This document shows positions 20,020-29,723 of a DNA stretch of 64,000 nt, one piece after another; position 1 is the first letter of the stretch, and each line of letters opens with the position of its first letter. The notes below the pieces were generated by a model. The model worked only from the letters and a program-made list of their open reading frames with translations. It had not been told where the DNA came from and ran no database searches. A program made the translations under genes and the position numbers. Source of the DNA: Arthrobacter tumbae (GTDB lineage: Bacteria > Actinomycetota > Actinomycetes > Actinomycetales > Micrococcaceae); contig NZ_JAFBCC010000001.1 of the NCBI RefSeq assembly GCF_016907495.1, positions 3,639,122-3,703,121 on the forward strand, read 5' to 3'.

Positions 20020-22083
20020 ATGTCTGCTATCTCAGAACTAACCTCCGCGAAGGCTCCGGCGAAAAGAGGCGCGCCCAGCTTCCGGCCGGACATCCAGGGG
20101 TTGCGTGCGGTGGCCGTACTGGCTGTGGTCCTCTATCACGCCGGAGTTTCCGTTCTGCCGGGCGGCTACGCTGGCGTCGACGTCTTCTTTGTCATCTCCG
20201 GATTCCTGATCACCAGCCATCTGGTGGCGATGTTACGCACCGATGGCACGGTCCACTTTGCGCAGTTCTACTCGCGGCGTATCCGCAGGATTCTTCCGGC
20301 AGCCTTGACAGTACTGATCCTGACGGCGGTGGCGTCGCTGTTATTCGTGCCCCGGGTCGATATACCCGGGGCGTTGCACGATGCCGCTGCGACAGCCCTC
20401 TACGTACCTAACCTGCTCTTCGCTGTTCAGGGAACGGATTACCTGGCGGAAACCTCTCCCTCGCCATTCCAGCATTACTGGTCTCTCGGCATCGAGGAGC
20501 AGTTCTACCTCCTCTGGCCGCTGGTACTGCTGGGAGCTTTCCTGCTCGCCAGGAGGGTGGGGAAACGGTTCCATGTCGTTCTGATTGTGGCGGTTGTTGC
20601 GTCGTTCATCTGCAGTCTGGCGCTCCTCGGGGTTTACCCTGCCTGGGCATTCTTCTCACTGCCAAGCAGGGCCTGGGAGTTGGGCGCAGGCGCTCTCGCA
20701 GCGTGCGCTCTGCACAGCGCCACCCGCAAACCTCCGGTATGGGCGGAGCGGCTTCTCGTGTGGGGCGGCCTCGCCGGCATTCTCGCAAGTTTCGTGCTCC
20801 TGACATCGTCGACAGCCTTTCCAGGGGTGGCAGCACTGCTTCCGGTCCTTTCGACCACCGCTGTTGTGGTGGGAGGAATTGGCGGCCTCCACCCGCCGGT
20901 GCTTACCAACCGGCCGATGCAGGCGCTCGGTCGCTGGTCCTACTCGATCTATCTTGTGCACTGGCCCCTGCTGACGATTCCCCAACTCGCTGTCGGGGTT
21001 GAGAATGAGCTGCCGCTTCCCCTCACTCTCGCGCTCGGCGTACTCAGTGTGCCGCTTGCTGCCGTTCTTCATCGATTCGTGGAGGATCCTTTCCGCCGTC
21101 CGAAGGTCACCGGGGTTGACGGCCCGGCCACACCGCATACGGCATCCCACCGCGGGATTCCGGCGATTGCGTTGGCAACGGCGAGTTCGCTTGCGATCGC
21201 GGGTTCGGCGTATGGCATGGGGGTGCATATTGACCGTGTGCCTATCACCGCGAGCGAACCTGCGCAGCGGGAAGCCGGCACGCCCTACCCGACAGGCACC
21301 ACCTTCGTACCGTCCAACGTCACTCCGTTGCTTGAGGACGCTTCCACAAGCGCGCCGCCCACCAACGGGGACGGTTGCCATGCGCAGGCGGAGCAGACCC
21401 AACTGCAGAAACAATGCATCTATGGAGCTTCCGAGGCCTCCGGGGACGTTGTACTTTTCGGGGATTCCCACGCCGAGCAATGGTTCGCCGGCGTGGAACT
21501 GCTGGCGCAGGACTCTTCGCTGCGACTGCACACGTTCACCAAGTCTTCCTGTCCGTCGGTGTCCATCTCGGTCGAGAATGACGGATCGCCATACACCGCT
21601 TGTGACCAATGGCGCGAAAACGCGCTGCGAGAAATCCGTGACCTGGCACCGCGACTCGTTGTCCTCAGTAATTACGGCCGAGTGAGTCCGGTCGACCGAT
21701 CACAGGACCTCCGCACCCAGTGGGAGCGAGGCCTCAAGGACACCATCGACGCTATGCCGGAAGGAACCGAGGTGGTTGTCCTCGCTGACACCCCGTCGCA
21801 TGATTCGGCGCCGGCTTCCTGCCTATCGCGCAATGTTGAACAGGCCGACAGCTGCGATGCTGAACGCGGGGATGCTATTGACCCGGTGCGGACGGCATCC
21901 GAGCGGAAAGTGGCGGCAGAATCCGGCGCACTCTTTGTGGACCTGAACAAGTACCTGTGCACAGACGATTGTCCCGTGATCATCGGTGACATCCTGGCCT
22001 ACAGGGACGCGCACCACCTGTCCGCTCCGATGGCGGAAGCTCTTGCACCCCGGCTTGTGGAGGAGCTGCGACGCGTGCTCTGA
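20020..22083 (+). CDS. OafA/YrhL-type acyltransferase with C-terminal SGNH domain
   Basis: A 687-residue membrane protein. Residues about 20-370 form an acyltransferase-3 domain with about 10 helices, starting FRPDIQGLRAVAVLAVVLYH with its conserved histidine, plus FFVISGFLI and the YSRRIRRILPA loop. Residues about 460-685 form an extracytoplasmic SGNH hydrolase-like domain with GDSHAEQWF (serine) and DAHHLS (Asp/His). Such fusions O-acetylate cell-wall polysaccharide or other surface glycans. A strong hairpin terminator follows. Confidence 0.92.
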   Translation: MSAISELTSAKAPAKRGAPSFRPDIQGLRAVAVLAVVLYHAGVSVLPGGYAGVDVFFVISGFLITSHLVAMLRTDGTVHFAQFYSRRIRRILPAALTVLILTAVASLLFVPRVDIPGALHDAAATALYVPNLLFAVQGTDYLAETSPSPFQHYWSLGIEEQFYLLWPLVLLGAFLLARRVGKRFHVVLIVAVVASFICSLALLGVYPAWAFFSLPSRAWELGAGALAACALHSATRKPPVWAERLLVWGGLAGILASFVLLTSSTAFPGVAALLPVLSTTAVVVGGIGGLHPPVLTNRPMQALGRWSYSIYLVHWPLLTIPQLAVGVENELPLPLTLALGVLSVPLAAVLHRFVEDPFRRPKVTGVDGPATPHTASHRGIPAIALATASSLAIAGSAYGMGVHIDRVPITASEPAQREAGTPYPTGTTFVPSNVTPLLEDASTSAPPTNGDGCHAQAEQTQLQKQCIYGASEASGDVVLFGDSHAEQWFAGVELLAQDSSLRLHTFTKSSCPSVSISVENDGSPYTACDQWRENALREIRDLAPRLVVLSNYGRVSPVDRSQDLRTQWERGLKDTIDAMPEGTEVVVLADTPSHDSAPASCLSRNVEQADSCDAERGDAIDPVRTASERKVAAESGALFVDLNKYLCTDDCPVIIGDILAYRDAHHLSAPMAEALAPRLVEELRRVL

Positions 22084-22092
22084 AGCCAACGC

Positions 22093-22137
22093 AAAACCCC
22101 GCTGGTCAGGCCGGAGAGCCTCGAACAGCGGGGTTTT
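22093..22137. terminator. Hairpin terminator after the acyltransferase
   Basis: Twelve-base arms AAAACCCCGCTG and CAGCGGGGTTTT pair around a 21-base loop. The T-rich and A-rich ends allow termination from both directions, so the tRNA-Val transcript on the other strand may also end here. Confidence 0.88.
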
Positions 22138-22139
22138 CC

Positions 22140-22215
22140 TGGTGGGTCCTACCGGGATCGAACCGATGACATCCACGGTGTAAACGTGGCGCTCTACCAG
22201 CTGAGCTAAAGACCC
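22140..22215 (-). tRNA. tRNA-Val (anticodon TAC)
   Basis: On the minus strand, acceptor GGGTCTT pairs with AGGACCC and is followed by A and an encoded CCA. The D-arm is GCTC...GAGC, the anticodon arm is CCACG-TTTACAC-CGTGG (TAC), and the T-arm contains GGTTCGATC. All cloverleaf features are present. Confidence 0.96.
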
Positions 22216-22292
22216 TTGATGCGGCGGGGCTGAACTGACCTGCCCTCCACCACGAGGAATCACTGTACCGGATTGACGCTCCGCAATGCCAA

Positions 22293-23249
22293 TCAGCGTG
22301 CCGCTGATCCGTCGTCGTGAGTTGCAACGCCAGGCAAGGCGTCCGCGAGGTACGCCAGGGATTCGGAGACTCCCAGTTCAAGCTTCAATGACGCGAAATC
22401 GTCGCCGCGGGTTGCACCCCGATTGATGATGACGACGGGCTTGGCGTGCTTGGCCGAGTGGCGCACGAATCGGAGACCGCTCATCACTGTCAGTGACGAA
22501 CCGGCAACCAGAAGAGCACCGGCTTCATCCACCATTGCATATGCCCGCTCCACGCGGTCCTTGGGCACGTTTTCACCGAAGTAGACGAAATCGGGTTTCA
22601 GCATGCCGCCGCACACGGGGCAGGGTGCGATGGTGAAATCGGAGGTGTCGTCAACATCGGCATCGGCATCCGGTGCCACGTCACCGGCGTTGCCGGTGCG
22701 CTCGAGGTAACCGGGGTTGAGCTGCTCAAGGAGGCTCGCGATGTCCTGGCGGCTGAACAATGTACGACAGCTCAGACACACCACGCGATCATACGTTCCG
22801 TGTAAATCCACCACCTTCGTGCTGCCCGCCGCTGAGTGGAGCCGGTCCACGTTCTGCGTGATCAGCCCGGTCAGGAGACCGCGCTGCTCCATCAGCGCCA
22901 CTGCGCGGTGGCCGTCATTCGGGTCGGCCCGACGGAGGTGGTGCCAGCCAATATGGTTACGTGCCCAATAGCGCCGTCTCAGCGCGTCATCACCGATGAA
23001 CTGCTGGTACGTCATAGGATTCCGTGGAATGGAATTCGGTCCGCGGTAATCCGGGATTCCGGAATCCGTGCTCAAGCCTGCGCCGGTCAGCACGGCCAGG
23101 CGCAGATGCCCAAGCAGTTCAGCCGCGTTCCGCAGGCTCGTCACCTGCTGCCCCGTCAGTGAGCTCGCAGCGGCAGGGTCACTTCGGGCGAATCCGGTTG
23201 TTCCGAACCCGGGAAGCGACGATGCATGCGGCAGCGGTGAAGACGTCAT
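22293..23249 (-). CDS. NAD-dependent protein deacylase (sirtuin, SIR2)
   Basis: A 318-residue sirtuin that removes acyl groups from lysine using NAD. Motifs are LTGAGLSTDSGIPDYRG, ITQNVDRLH, the catalytic histidine in VDLHGT, zinc cysteines CLSC and CPVC, and GSSLTVMSG. The IPDYR variant and spacing resemble class II (SIRT4-like) enzymes. Its start overlaps the stop of the peroxiredoxin gene by four bases, so the pair is translationally coupled. Confidence 0.93.
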   Translation of the reverse strand: MTSSPLPHASSLPGFGTTGFARSDPAAASSLTGQQVTSLRNAAELLGHLRLAVLTGAGLSTDSGIPDYRGPNSIPRNPMTYQQFIGDDALRRRYWARNHIGWHHLRRADPNDGHRAVALMEQRGLLTGLITQNVDRLHSAAGSTKVVDLHGTYDRVVCLSCRTLFSRQDIASLLEQLNPGYLERTGNAGDVAPDADADVDDTSDFTIAPCPVCGGMLKPDFVYFGENVPKDRVERAYAMVDEAGALLVAGSSLTVMSGLRFVRHSAKHAKPVVIINRGATRGDDFASLKLELGVSESLAYLADALPGVATHDDGSAAR

Positions 23250-23734
23250 CGCGGAGATGCCGCAGTTTGTCCCGGAAGGTCCAGGAGAGCCGCACGGTAG
23301 CCCTCAAAGGGCCGGCGCTGCCCCAGCGGGGCATCCACGCGGGAGGTGAGGATCCCGGCTGGATCAATGAAAAAGGTGCTTCTACGCGCGTGCCCGTTGG
23401 ACGAATCCAGCACACCGTACCGTTCAGCCACTGCACCGTGTGGCCAAAAGTCCGAGAGGAGGTCGAACCTATACCCCCTCTGCTCTGCGTACGTGCGGAG
23501 GGCGTACCTGTGATCGATCGACATGGCCAGCACTCTCGCGCTGCGGCTCCGGAACTCCTGCAGGTTCTGCTGCAGTTCGTCCAGCTCACCAGTGCAGACG
23601 CGGGAGAACGCGAACGGATAAAACACCAGCACGACGGCGGTGCCGCGAAGCGCGTTCAGGTTGATCAGCTCCCCGTGCTGATTGGGCAGTTCAAACCCTG
23701 GGGCCGGGTCACCGGGCGCTGACAGGTTGGTCAC
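23246..23734 (-). CDS. Peroxiredoxin (AhpE/BCP-like)
   Basis: A 162-residue thioredoxin-fold peroxidase. N-terminal APGFELPNQHGE and the active-site block FYPFAFSRVCTGELDEL, holding the peroxidatic cysteine, resemble the 1-Cys AhpE group of actinobacteria. No resolving cysteine was seen. It lies between DUF3052 and the sirtuin gene; the stop/start overlap suggests a peroxide-response or NAD-linked operon. Confidence 0.92.
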   Translation of the reverse strand: MTNLSAPGDPAPGFELPNQHGELINLNALRGTAVVLVFYPFAFSRVCTGELDELQQNLQEFRSRSARVLAMSIDHRYALRTYAEQRGYRFDLLSDFWPHGAVAERYGVLDSSNGHARRSTFFIDPAGILTSRVDAPLGQRRPFEGYRAALLDLPGQTAASPR

Positions 23735-24154
23735 CTACTGCTTGCGACGGGCCACAAGCCGGGTTGCCGCCCAGTCCCGGGACACCCCGGCTGAAGACGT
23801 AGCGTGAAGTCCGGCAGTAGGCGCTGCCTCCTGAATCTCCGACGGCGGGACATATCCGTCCCTGCCCGATTTCGGTGTAAGCAGCCAGACGACGCCGCCC
23901 TCGTCCAGGGACGTCAGTGAATCCACCAGCGCATCCACCAGATCGCCGTCGTCGGCACGCCACCACAGGACTACACCATCTACAACATCCTGGTCGTCCT
24001 CGGTCAGGAGTTCCGATCCAATCTCATCTTCCAGATTGGCACGGAAGTCGAAATCAACATCCTCGTCGTACCCAAGTTCCTGAACAAGGTCGCCGTCCTT
24101 GAAACCCAGTTTGTCCGCCACGCTTCCTGCTGTGGCGGCTTCGGCCTCGCTCAC
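23735..24154 (-). CDS. DUF3052 family protein
   Basis: A 139-residue acidic soluble protein of the actinobacterial DUF3052 family, with VADKLGFKDGDLVQELGYDEDVD, the DVVDGVVLWWRADDGDL core, WLLTPKSGRDGYVPPSEI and the GLHATSSAGVSRDWAATRL end. Function is unknown. A GTG at 24154 with an upstream GGAAGG is chosen; the longer frame to 24223 adds a non-conserved leader. It is divergent from aceE, beside which this family is usually found. Confidence 0.88.
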   Translation of the reverse strand: MSEAEAATAGSVADKLGFKDGDLVQELGYDEDVDFDFRANLEDEIGSELLTEDDQDVVDGVVLWWRADDGDLVDALVDSLTSLDEGGVVWLLTPKSGRDGYVPPSEIQEAAPTAGLHATSSAGVSRDWAATRLVARRKQ

Positions 24155-24569
24155 TTTTTTCCTTCCGAAAGGCTGCGAATGTTCCTGTGATTGTCCCGGT
24201 GGTGCCTCTGACCCCGGACCCACGTTACGTTGCTATGCATTATTACCAGCCAACACCCTTAAGCGCCACGCTTCAACCCGCGCTTCCACCCGGTCAGCAC
24301 GACGACGACGGCCCGGCTGCCCCCGCACGCGCCTACCTTTGAGTGAAACCGGCACTCAAACACTGGAATGTGTTGTTCGGTGAAGGCGTAACCTGGCCTG
24401 GCTGGTACCTGTTCAGCTACGCATCAAACACCCTGCAGGGCTAGAGTGTCACAGTGAATCCATAGGTCCGGCGAACGCCGATCGGATTCTGACCGCTTCG
24501 ATGAGCAACGGCCCGAAGCACGAAGTCGTAGACGTCGCAGACATAATCTGCGGATTGGGAGGGTTTGGC
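24155..24569 (+). promoter_or_regulatory. Intergenic control region between DUF3052 and aceE
   Basis: This 415-base stretch has no supported gene. It contains a perfect 8-bp inverted repeat, TTTGAGTG-N7-CACTCAAA, at 24338-24360, immediately followed by AACAC-N6-GTGTT at 24359-24374. These are likely operator sites for the aceE promoter. A ribosome binding site GGGAGGGT is at about 24557-24564. No regulator could be matched to the repeats. Confidence 0.55.
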
Positions 24570-27314
24570 ATGGTTGCTGATCAGGGGATTGTGGGTTCGG
24601 GTGTTGGTGGGGATTCGGATCCGGAGGAGACGGCTGAGTGGATTGAGTCGTTTGATCAACTGATTGATCAGCGCGGTTCCGATCGGGCCCGTGATGTTTT
24701 GGGTCGTTTGCTGGCTCGTGCTGGTGGCCGGTCGGTGGGTCTTCCTCCTGTGGTGACGACTGATTATGTGAATACCATTCCGGTGGATGAGGAGCCTGAG
24801 TTCCCGGGGGATGAGGAGATCGAGCGGAAGTTCCGGGCGTGGATGCGGTGGAACGCTGCGGTGATGGTGCACCGGGCGCAGCGCCCGGAGATCGGTGTGG
24901 GCGGCCATATTTCCACGTACGCGGGGGCGGCGACCCTGTATGAGGTGGGCTTCAATCATTTTTTCAAGGGCAAGGACCACCCCTCGGGTGGGGATCAGGT
25001 GTTCTTCCAGGGCCACGCGTCACCGGGCATGTACGCCAGGGCGTACCTGGAGGGCCGGTTGACTGAGGAGGATCTGGACGGGTTCCGGCAGGAGAAGTCC
25101 AAGGCCGGTCATGCGTTGTCTTCGTATCCGCATCCGCGGTTGATGCCGGAGTTCTGGGAGTTCCCGACGGTGTCGATGGGGATCGGGCCGATGAACGCGA
25201 TTTATCAGGCGCAGTCCAACCGGTATCTGCAGAACCGTGGGTTGAAGGACACGTCCGGGCAGCAGGTGTGGGCGTTCCTCGGGGACGGGGAGATGGATGA
25301 GCCGGAATCGCGTGGCCTGTTGCAGTTGGCGGCGAATGAGAATTTGGACAACCTGAACTTTGTGATCAACTGCAACCTGCAGCGCCTGGACGGGCCGGTG
25401 CGCGGTAACGGCAAGATTATGCAGGAACTCGAGGCGTTCTTCCGCGGTGCGGGGTGGAACGTGATCAAGGTGGTGTGGGGCCGGGAGTGGGATGACCTGC
25501 TCGCCAAGGACACCGGCGGGGATCTGGTGACGATCATGAATGAGACCCTCGACGGGGATTACCAGACCTATAAGGCGGAGTCCGGTGGGTTCGTGCGGGA
25601 TCATTTCTTCGGGAAGACCCCGGCCACGAAGGATCTGGTGGCGGATATGACCGATGACCAGGTGTGGGGGCTCAAGCGTGGCGGGCATGATTACCGGAAG
25701 GTGTACGCGGCGTACAAGGCTGCCACCGAATTCAAGGGCAAACCGACCGTCATCCTCGCCAAAACGGTGAAGGGTTACGGGCTGGGCACCCACTTCGAGG
25801 GCCGCAACGCGACCCACCAGATGAAGAAACTCACCAACGCTGACCTCAAGGCGTTCCGGGACCACCTCCGCATCCCCATCACCGACGAGCAGATCGACGA
25901 AGACCTCTACAACGCGCCCTACTACCACCCGGGCCAGGACTCCCCCGAAATTCAGTACCTCCACGAACGCCGCAAGGCACTCGGCGGCTACCTTCCGGAG
26001 CGGCGTACCAATCATGCCGAGGTTGTCCTTCCCGGCGATAAGGCCTACGAGGTTGCCAAACGCGGGTCCGGGAAGCAGCAGGCGGCCACCACCATGGCCT
26101 TCGTCCGGCTGCTGAAGGACCTCATGCGGGACAAGGAATTCGGGAAGCGCATTGTTCCGATCATCCCGGACGAGGCACGCACGTTCGGTATGGACTCGTT
26201 CTTCCCGACGGCGAAGATCTATAACCCGAAAGGGCAGAACTACCTCTCCGTGGACCGTGACCTGGTCCTGGCCTATAAGGAATCGATTCAGGGCCAGATT
26301 CTCCACGCAGGCATCAACGAGGCAGGATCTGTCGCGGCGTTCACCGCTGCCGGAACCGCCTATGCCACTCAGGGTGAACCGTTGATCCCGATCTACGTGT
26401 TCTACTCGATGTTCGGATTCCAGCGCACCGGCGACTCCTACTGGGCAGCCGGTGACCAGATGACCCGTGGCTTCATCATCGGAGCCACCGCCGGCCGCAC
26501 CACCCTCACCGGCGAAGGCCTCCAGCACGCCGACGGACACTCACCCATCCTCGCCTCCACCAACCCAGCCGTAGTCACCTACGACCCCGCCTACGGGTAC
26601 GAGATCGGGCATATCGTCCAGGACGGCCTCCAGCGGATGTATGGAGACGGCGACGCAGTGTCCGGGTCCGACCCGAATGTCATGTACTACATCACCGTCT
26701 ACAACGAGCCCATTCTCCAGCCCGTTGAGCCGGAGAACCTCGATGTGGACGGTCTGCTTCGCGGTGTGTACAAGGTCAAGGACGGTCATTCGGCGGAGAA
26801 CTCTCAGAAGTCGCAGATTCTGGCGTCCGGTGTGGCCGTCCCCTGGGCACTCGAGGCACAGCAGATTCTTGCCGAAGAGTGGAATGTGTCCGCCGACGTG
26901 TGGTCCGTGACCTCGTGGACCGAGCTGCGACGCGACGCACTCGCCGCCGAGGAGGAAGCATTCCTCAACCCCGGCGCCGAGCCCCGCGTGCCCTTCGTCA
27001 CCCAGCAGCTGGGCGATGCACCGGGACCGATCGTCGCCGTCACCGACTATATGAAGGCCGTTCCGGACCAGATCCGCCAGTTCCTGCCGCAGGATTTCGC
27101 CACGCTCGGCGCCGACGGGTTCGGCTTCTCCGACACACGCGCCGCAGCCAGGCGGTACTTCAAGATCGACTCCCACTCCGTCGTCGTACGCACGCTCGAA
27201 CTCCTCGCCAAGCGGGGAGAGGTCGACGCCGACGCACCACGCCAAGCGATCGAGAAGTACTCACTCCTCGACGTCAACGCGGGGACGACGGGTAACGCGG
27301 GCGGCGATTCCTGA
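24570..27314 (+). CDS. aceE: Pyruvate dehydrogenase E1 component (homodimeric)
   Basis: A 914-residue thiamine-diphosphate enzyme that decarboxylates pyruvate and acetylates the E2 lipoyl group, feeding acetyl-CoA to the adjacent fatty-acid genes and the TCA cycle. The ThDP motif is [31 protein letters not shown]-type transketolase and C-terminal blocks follow. Length matches the AceE family. The start ATG at 24570 follows GGGAGGGT. Codon choice changes within the gene: G/T-ending codons dominate the first 1.1 kb and C-ending codons the rest. Confidence 0.96.
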   Translation: MVADQGIVGSGVGGDSDPEETAEWIESFDQLIDQRGSDRARDVLGRLLARAGGRSVGLPPVVTTDYVNTIPVDEEPEFPGDEEIERKFRAWMRWNAAVMVHRAQRPEIGVGGHISTYAGAATLYEVGFNHFFKGKDHPSGGDQVFFQGHASPGMYARAYLEGRLTEEDLDGFRQEKSKAGHALSSYPHPRLMPEFWEFPTVSMGIGPMNAIYQAQSNRYLQNRGLKDTSGQQVWAFLGDGEMDEPESRGLLQLAANENLDNLNFVINCNLQRLDGPVRGNGKIMQELEAFFRGAGWNVIKVVWGREWDDLLAKDTGGDLVTIMNETLDGDYQTYKAESGGFVRDHFFGKTPATKDLVADMTDDQVWGLKRGGHDYRKVYAAYKAATEFKGKPTVILAKTVKGYGLGTHFEGRNATHQMKKLTNADLKAFRDHLRIPITDEQIDEDLYNAPYYHPGQDSPEIQYLHERRKALGGYLPERRTNHAEVVLPGDKAYEVAKRGSGKQQAATTMAFVRLLKDLMRDKEFGKRIVPIIPDEARTFGMDSFFPTAKIYNPKGQNYLSVDRDLVLAYKESIQGQILHAGINEAGSVAAFTAAGTAYATQGEPLIPIYVFYSMFGFQRTGDSYWAAGDQMTRGFIIGATAGRTTLTGEGLQHADGHSPILASTNPAVVTYDPAYGYEIGHIVQDGLQRMYGDGDAVSGSDPNVMYYITVYNEPILQPVEPENLDVDGLLRGVYKVKDGHSAENSQKSQILASGVAVPWALEAQQILAEEWNVSADVWSVTSWTELRRDALAAEEEAFLNPGAEPRVPFVTQQLGDAPGPIVAVTDYMKAVPDQIRQFLPQDFATLGADGFGFSDTRAAARRYFKIDSHSVVVRTLELLAKRGEVDADAPRQAIEKYSLLDVNAGTTGNAGGDS

Positions 27315-27386
27315 CTCCGGACCGTTACAGCAGGATCCGCCGGCCCATGTGAGTCGGCGGGTCCTGCTCGCACTTTAAGCCGTTCT

Positions 27387-27408
27387 TTGTAGCCTTCGTA
27401 CAAAATGG
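27387..27408 (+). promoter_or_regulatory. Candidate FasR box upstream of fasR
   Basis: TTGTAG-CCTTCG-TACAA followed by AATGG lies 33 bases before the fasR start. The same pattern recurs before fabD at 28674-28695. It forms an imperfect inverted repeat and is a plausible operator for the regulator encoded next to it. Confidence 0.6.
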
Positions 27409-27440
27409 AGCCTTGAGCAGCGGCGCCGTATGCTCGTTTC

Positions 27441-28679
27441 ATGGCATCGCCCACTCCGCCGCGCGGAACATCCCTGCCCGTTCCCGATCCGACGACGGTG
27501 GACCGGCTCCGGACACAGATCGGCGCCCTTTCGACCGCCACGCTGAAGCAGCTGGATTCCTCCCTGCCCTGGTACCGGAACCTGCGTCCCGACGAGCGGT
27601 CCGCGCTTGGTCTGGTGGCCCAAAAGGGCATCGCATCGTTTGTCAACTGGTACCAGAAACCGGTCTCCCCTGCATGGGTCCTCAGCGACGTCTTCGGGAC
27701 TGCGCCGACCGAACTCACACGTTCGATCAGTCTCCAGAAGGCACTCCAGCTCATTCGCGTCGTCGTGCAGGTCGTGGAGGATCAAGTTCCTGACCTCGCC
27801 GCCGACGCCGACCAGTGGCCGCTGAGAGAGGCGGTGCTCAGATACTCCCGTGAGGTTGCTTTCGCTGCAGCGGACGTCTACGCCCGAGCGGCTGAGACCC
27901 GCGGCTCATGGGATACGCGGCTTGAAGCGCTGGTGGTGGACGCCATCCTGCGGGGAGAAAGCTCCGATGCCCTGCGGTCCCGGATCGCAGCGGTGGGCTG
28001 GAAGTCCCAGGCGCCAATCACCGTCATGGTGGGCAGTTCTCCCGCTGAACCGAACGCGATGTTCCTCAATGAACTGCGCCGCACGACAGGCCGGCTGGCA
28101 GAGGACACCCTGGTGGGTATACAGGGTGACCGCCTCATCCTCGTCCTCGGGGGCGTCCAGGACCGCGATAGTTCCTATGCCAAACTAAGCGAGCTGTTCG
28201 GACCGGGCCCGGTGGTCTATGGCCCGGAATCAGCGTCCCTCGTCGCTGCCAGTGGGTCCGCGCAGGCCGCATTCGCGGGGCTGACGGCCGCGCGGGCGTG
28301 GCCGTCAGCCCCCCGTCCGGTTGCTGCCGATGATCTGTGGCCGGAACGCGTCATCTCCGGCGACGAAACTGCCCGCAAGGCGCTGCTGCGAAACATCTAC
28401 CGCCCTCTCGCCAGTGCCCAGAACGGTCTCGAGGAGACGCTTTCCGCGTACATCGCCCTCGGTCATTCGCTGGAAGCCACCTCTCGCGAACTTTTCGTAC
28501 ATGCCAACACCGTCCGCTACCGTTTACGGCGTGTGTGCGACATCACCGGGTGGGATCCACTGCTTCCCCGCGAGGCGTTTGTTCTCCAGACTGCCCTTGT
28601 CATCGGCCGTCTCTCGCCACCGCCCAGAGGTACGCCGGAGCGTCCGTCGACACGGATGGATCGGACGGCTTCGTTGTAG
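27441..28679 (+). CDS. fasR: PucR-type regulator of fatty-acid synthesis (FasR-like)
   Basis: A 412-residue transcriptional regulator. The C-terminal 60 residues hold a PucR-type helix-turn-helix (ALGHSLEATSRELFVHANTVRYRLRRVCDITGWDP). The central part is a GGDEF-like or sensor domain of the CdaR/PucR type, with an N-terminal helical segment. In Streptomyces a protein of this family placed directly before fabD-fabH-acpP-fabF activates that operon; the same order here supports the same role. Matching candidate boxes precede this gene and fabD. Confidence 0.88.
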   Translation: MASPTPPRGTSLPVPDPTTVDRLRTQIGALSTATLKQLDSSLPWYRNLRPDERSALGLVAQKGIASFVNWYQKPVSPAWVLSDVFGTAPTELTRSISLQKALQLIRVVVQVVEDQVPDLAADADQWPLREAVLRYSREVAFAAADVYARAAETRGSWDTRLEALVVDAILRGESSDALRSRIAAVGWKSQAPITVMVGSSPAEPNAMFLNELRRTTGRLAEDTLVGIQGDRLILVLGGVQDRDSSYAKLSELFGPGPVVYGPESASLVAASGSAQAAFAGLTAARAWPSAPRPVAADDLWPERVISGDETARKALLRNIYRPLASAQNGLEETLSAYIALGHSLEATSRELFVHANTVRYRLRRVCDITGWDPLLPREAFVLQTALVIGRLSPPPRGTPERPSTRMDRTASL

Positions 28680-28695
28680 ACTTCCTACAAAGTGG
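28674..28695 (+). promoter_or_regulatory. Candidate FasR box upstream of fabD
   Basis: TTGTAG-ACTTC-CTACAA then AGTGG, a near copy of the element before fasR, with a perfect six-base inverted repeat. It overlaps the fasR stop codon and lies 62 bases before the fabD start, a good place for control of the fab operon separately from fasR. Confidence 0.62.
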
Positions 28696-28757
28696 CTACG
28701 GGAGCTTCGTGCACCCGAACACCCTGCTTCTGACCGCCCATTTGGAAAGCTTGATAC

Positions 28758-29723
28758 GTGCTTGCAATTCTCTGCCCTGGACAAGGCTCCCAGTCCCCCG
28801 GATTCCTGAATCCCTGGCTCGACCTTCCAGGCGTCCGCGAGCATCTGGCGGCTCTGAGTGAATCCGACGGCGTTGACCTGATTCGGCACGGCACGGTGTC
28901 CGACGAAGAGACCATCCGGGACACCGCAGTTGCGCAACCGCTCATTGTTGCTGCCGGCTTAATGGCTGCCCGTGTGCTCCTTGGTGATACGCCGCTCACC
29001 TCTGCCACAGTCGTGGCCGGCCACTCGGTGGGCGAACTGACCGCCTCAGCTGTTGCGGGCGCCCTGACCGAGCGGGACGCAGTCGCCCTGGTGCGCACGC
29101 GTGCGCAAGCAATGGCCGCGGCAGCGGCCGCTACGCCGACCGGCATGAGTGCAGTTCTGGGCGGGGATCCGTCCGATGTCGCTGCGGCCCTGGAACGGCA
29201 CGGGTTAACCGCCGCCAACGCCAACGGCGGCGGCCAGACCGTGGCGGCCGGTACACTCGAGCAGTTGGCTGCCCTCGCCGCGGATCCGCCCCCGAAAGCG
29301 CGCGTTATCCCATTGAAAGTGGCGGGCGCTTTCCATACGCGCCACATGGCTCCCGCAGTGGAATCCCTTGAAGCTCTTCGACCCTCACTTTCGCCGACGG
29401 CTCCCCTGGCCACGCTGCTTTCCAACTACGACGGCGAACCAGTCGCCTCCGGGGAACTGAATCTTGATAGCCTGATCGCGCAGATCTCCCGGCCCGTCCG
29501 GTGGGACCTGTGCATGCAGCGGCTGCAGGACATGGGTGTTTCGGGAGTGCTTGAGCTTCCGCCTGCGGGTACCCTGACAGGGCTGGCGAAGCGCGGGATG
29601 CGCGGGACAGCCAGCCTCGCAGTCAAAACGCCCGAGGACCTGAGCACCGCGCGGGACTTCATGGAAGAACACTCCCGCACCGCTCCCCCGGCGGACGCCC
29701 CCATCGCAAAAGGAAACGCGTGA
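28758..29723 (+). CDS. fabD: Malonyl-CoA:ACP transacylase
   Basis: A 321-residue enzyme loading malonyl groups on ACP for type II fatty-acid synthesis. Motifs are LCPGQGSQ, the nucleophile serine in GHSVGELTA, the arginine-containing RTRAQAM, and the catalytic histidine in GAFHTRHM. The start is GTG. Its stop overlaps the GTG of fabH (GTGA). Confidence 0.95.
   Translation: MLAILCPGQGSQSPGFLNPWLDLPGVREHLAALSESDGVDLIRHGTVSDEETIRDTAVAQPLIVAAGLMAARVLLGDTPLTSATVVAGHSVGELTASAVAGALTERDAVALVRTRAQAMAAAAAATPTGMSAVLGGDPSDVAAALERHGLTAANANGGGQTVAAGTLEQLAALAADPPPKARVIPLKVAGAFHTRHMAPAVESLEALRPSLSPTAPLATLLSNYDGEPVASGELNLDSLIAQISRPVRWDLCMQRLQDMGVSGVLELPPAGTLTGLAKRGMRGTASLAVKTPEDLSTARDFMEEHSRTAPPADAPIAKGNA

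Noticed and set aside
25020..26540. 506-codon open frame antisense to aceE
   Set aside because: aceE is fully conserved in the sense frame; the antisense frame is a by-product of its codon bias and shows no domain.
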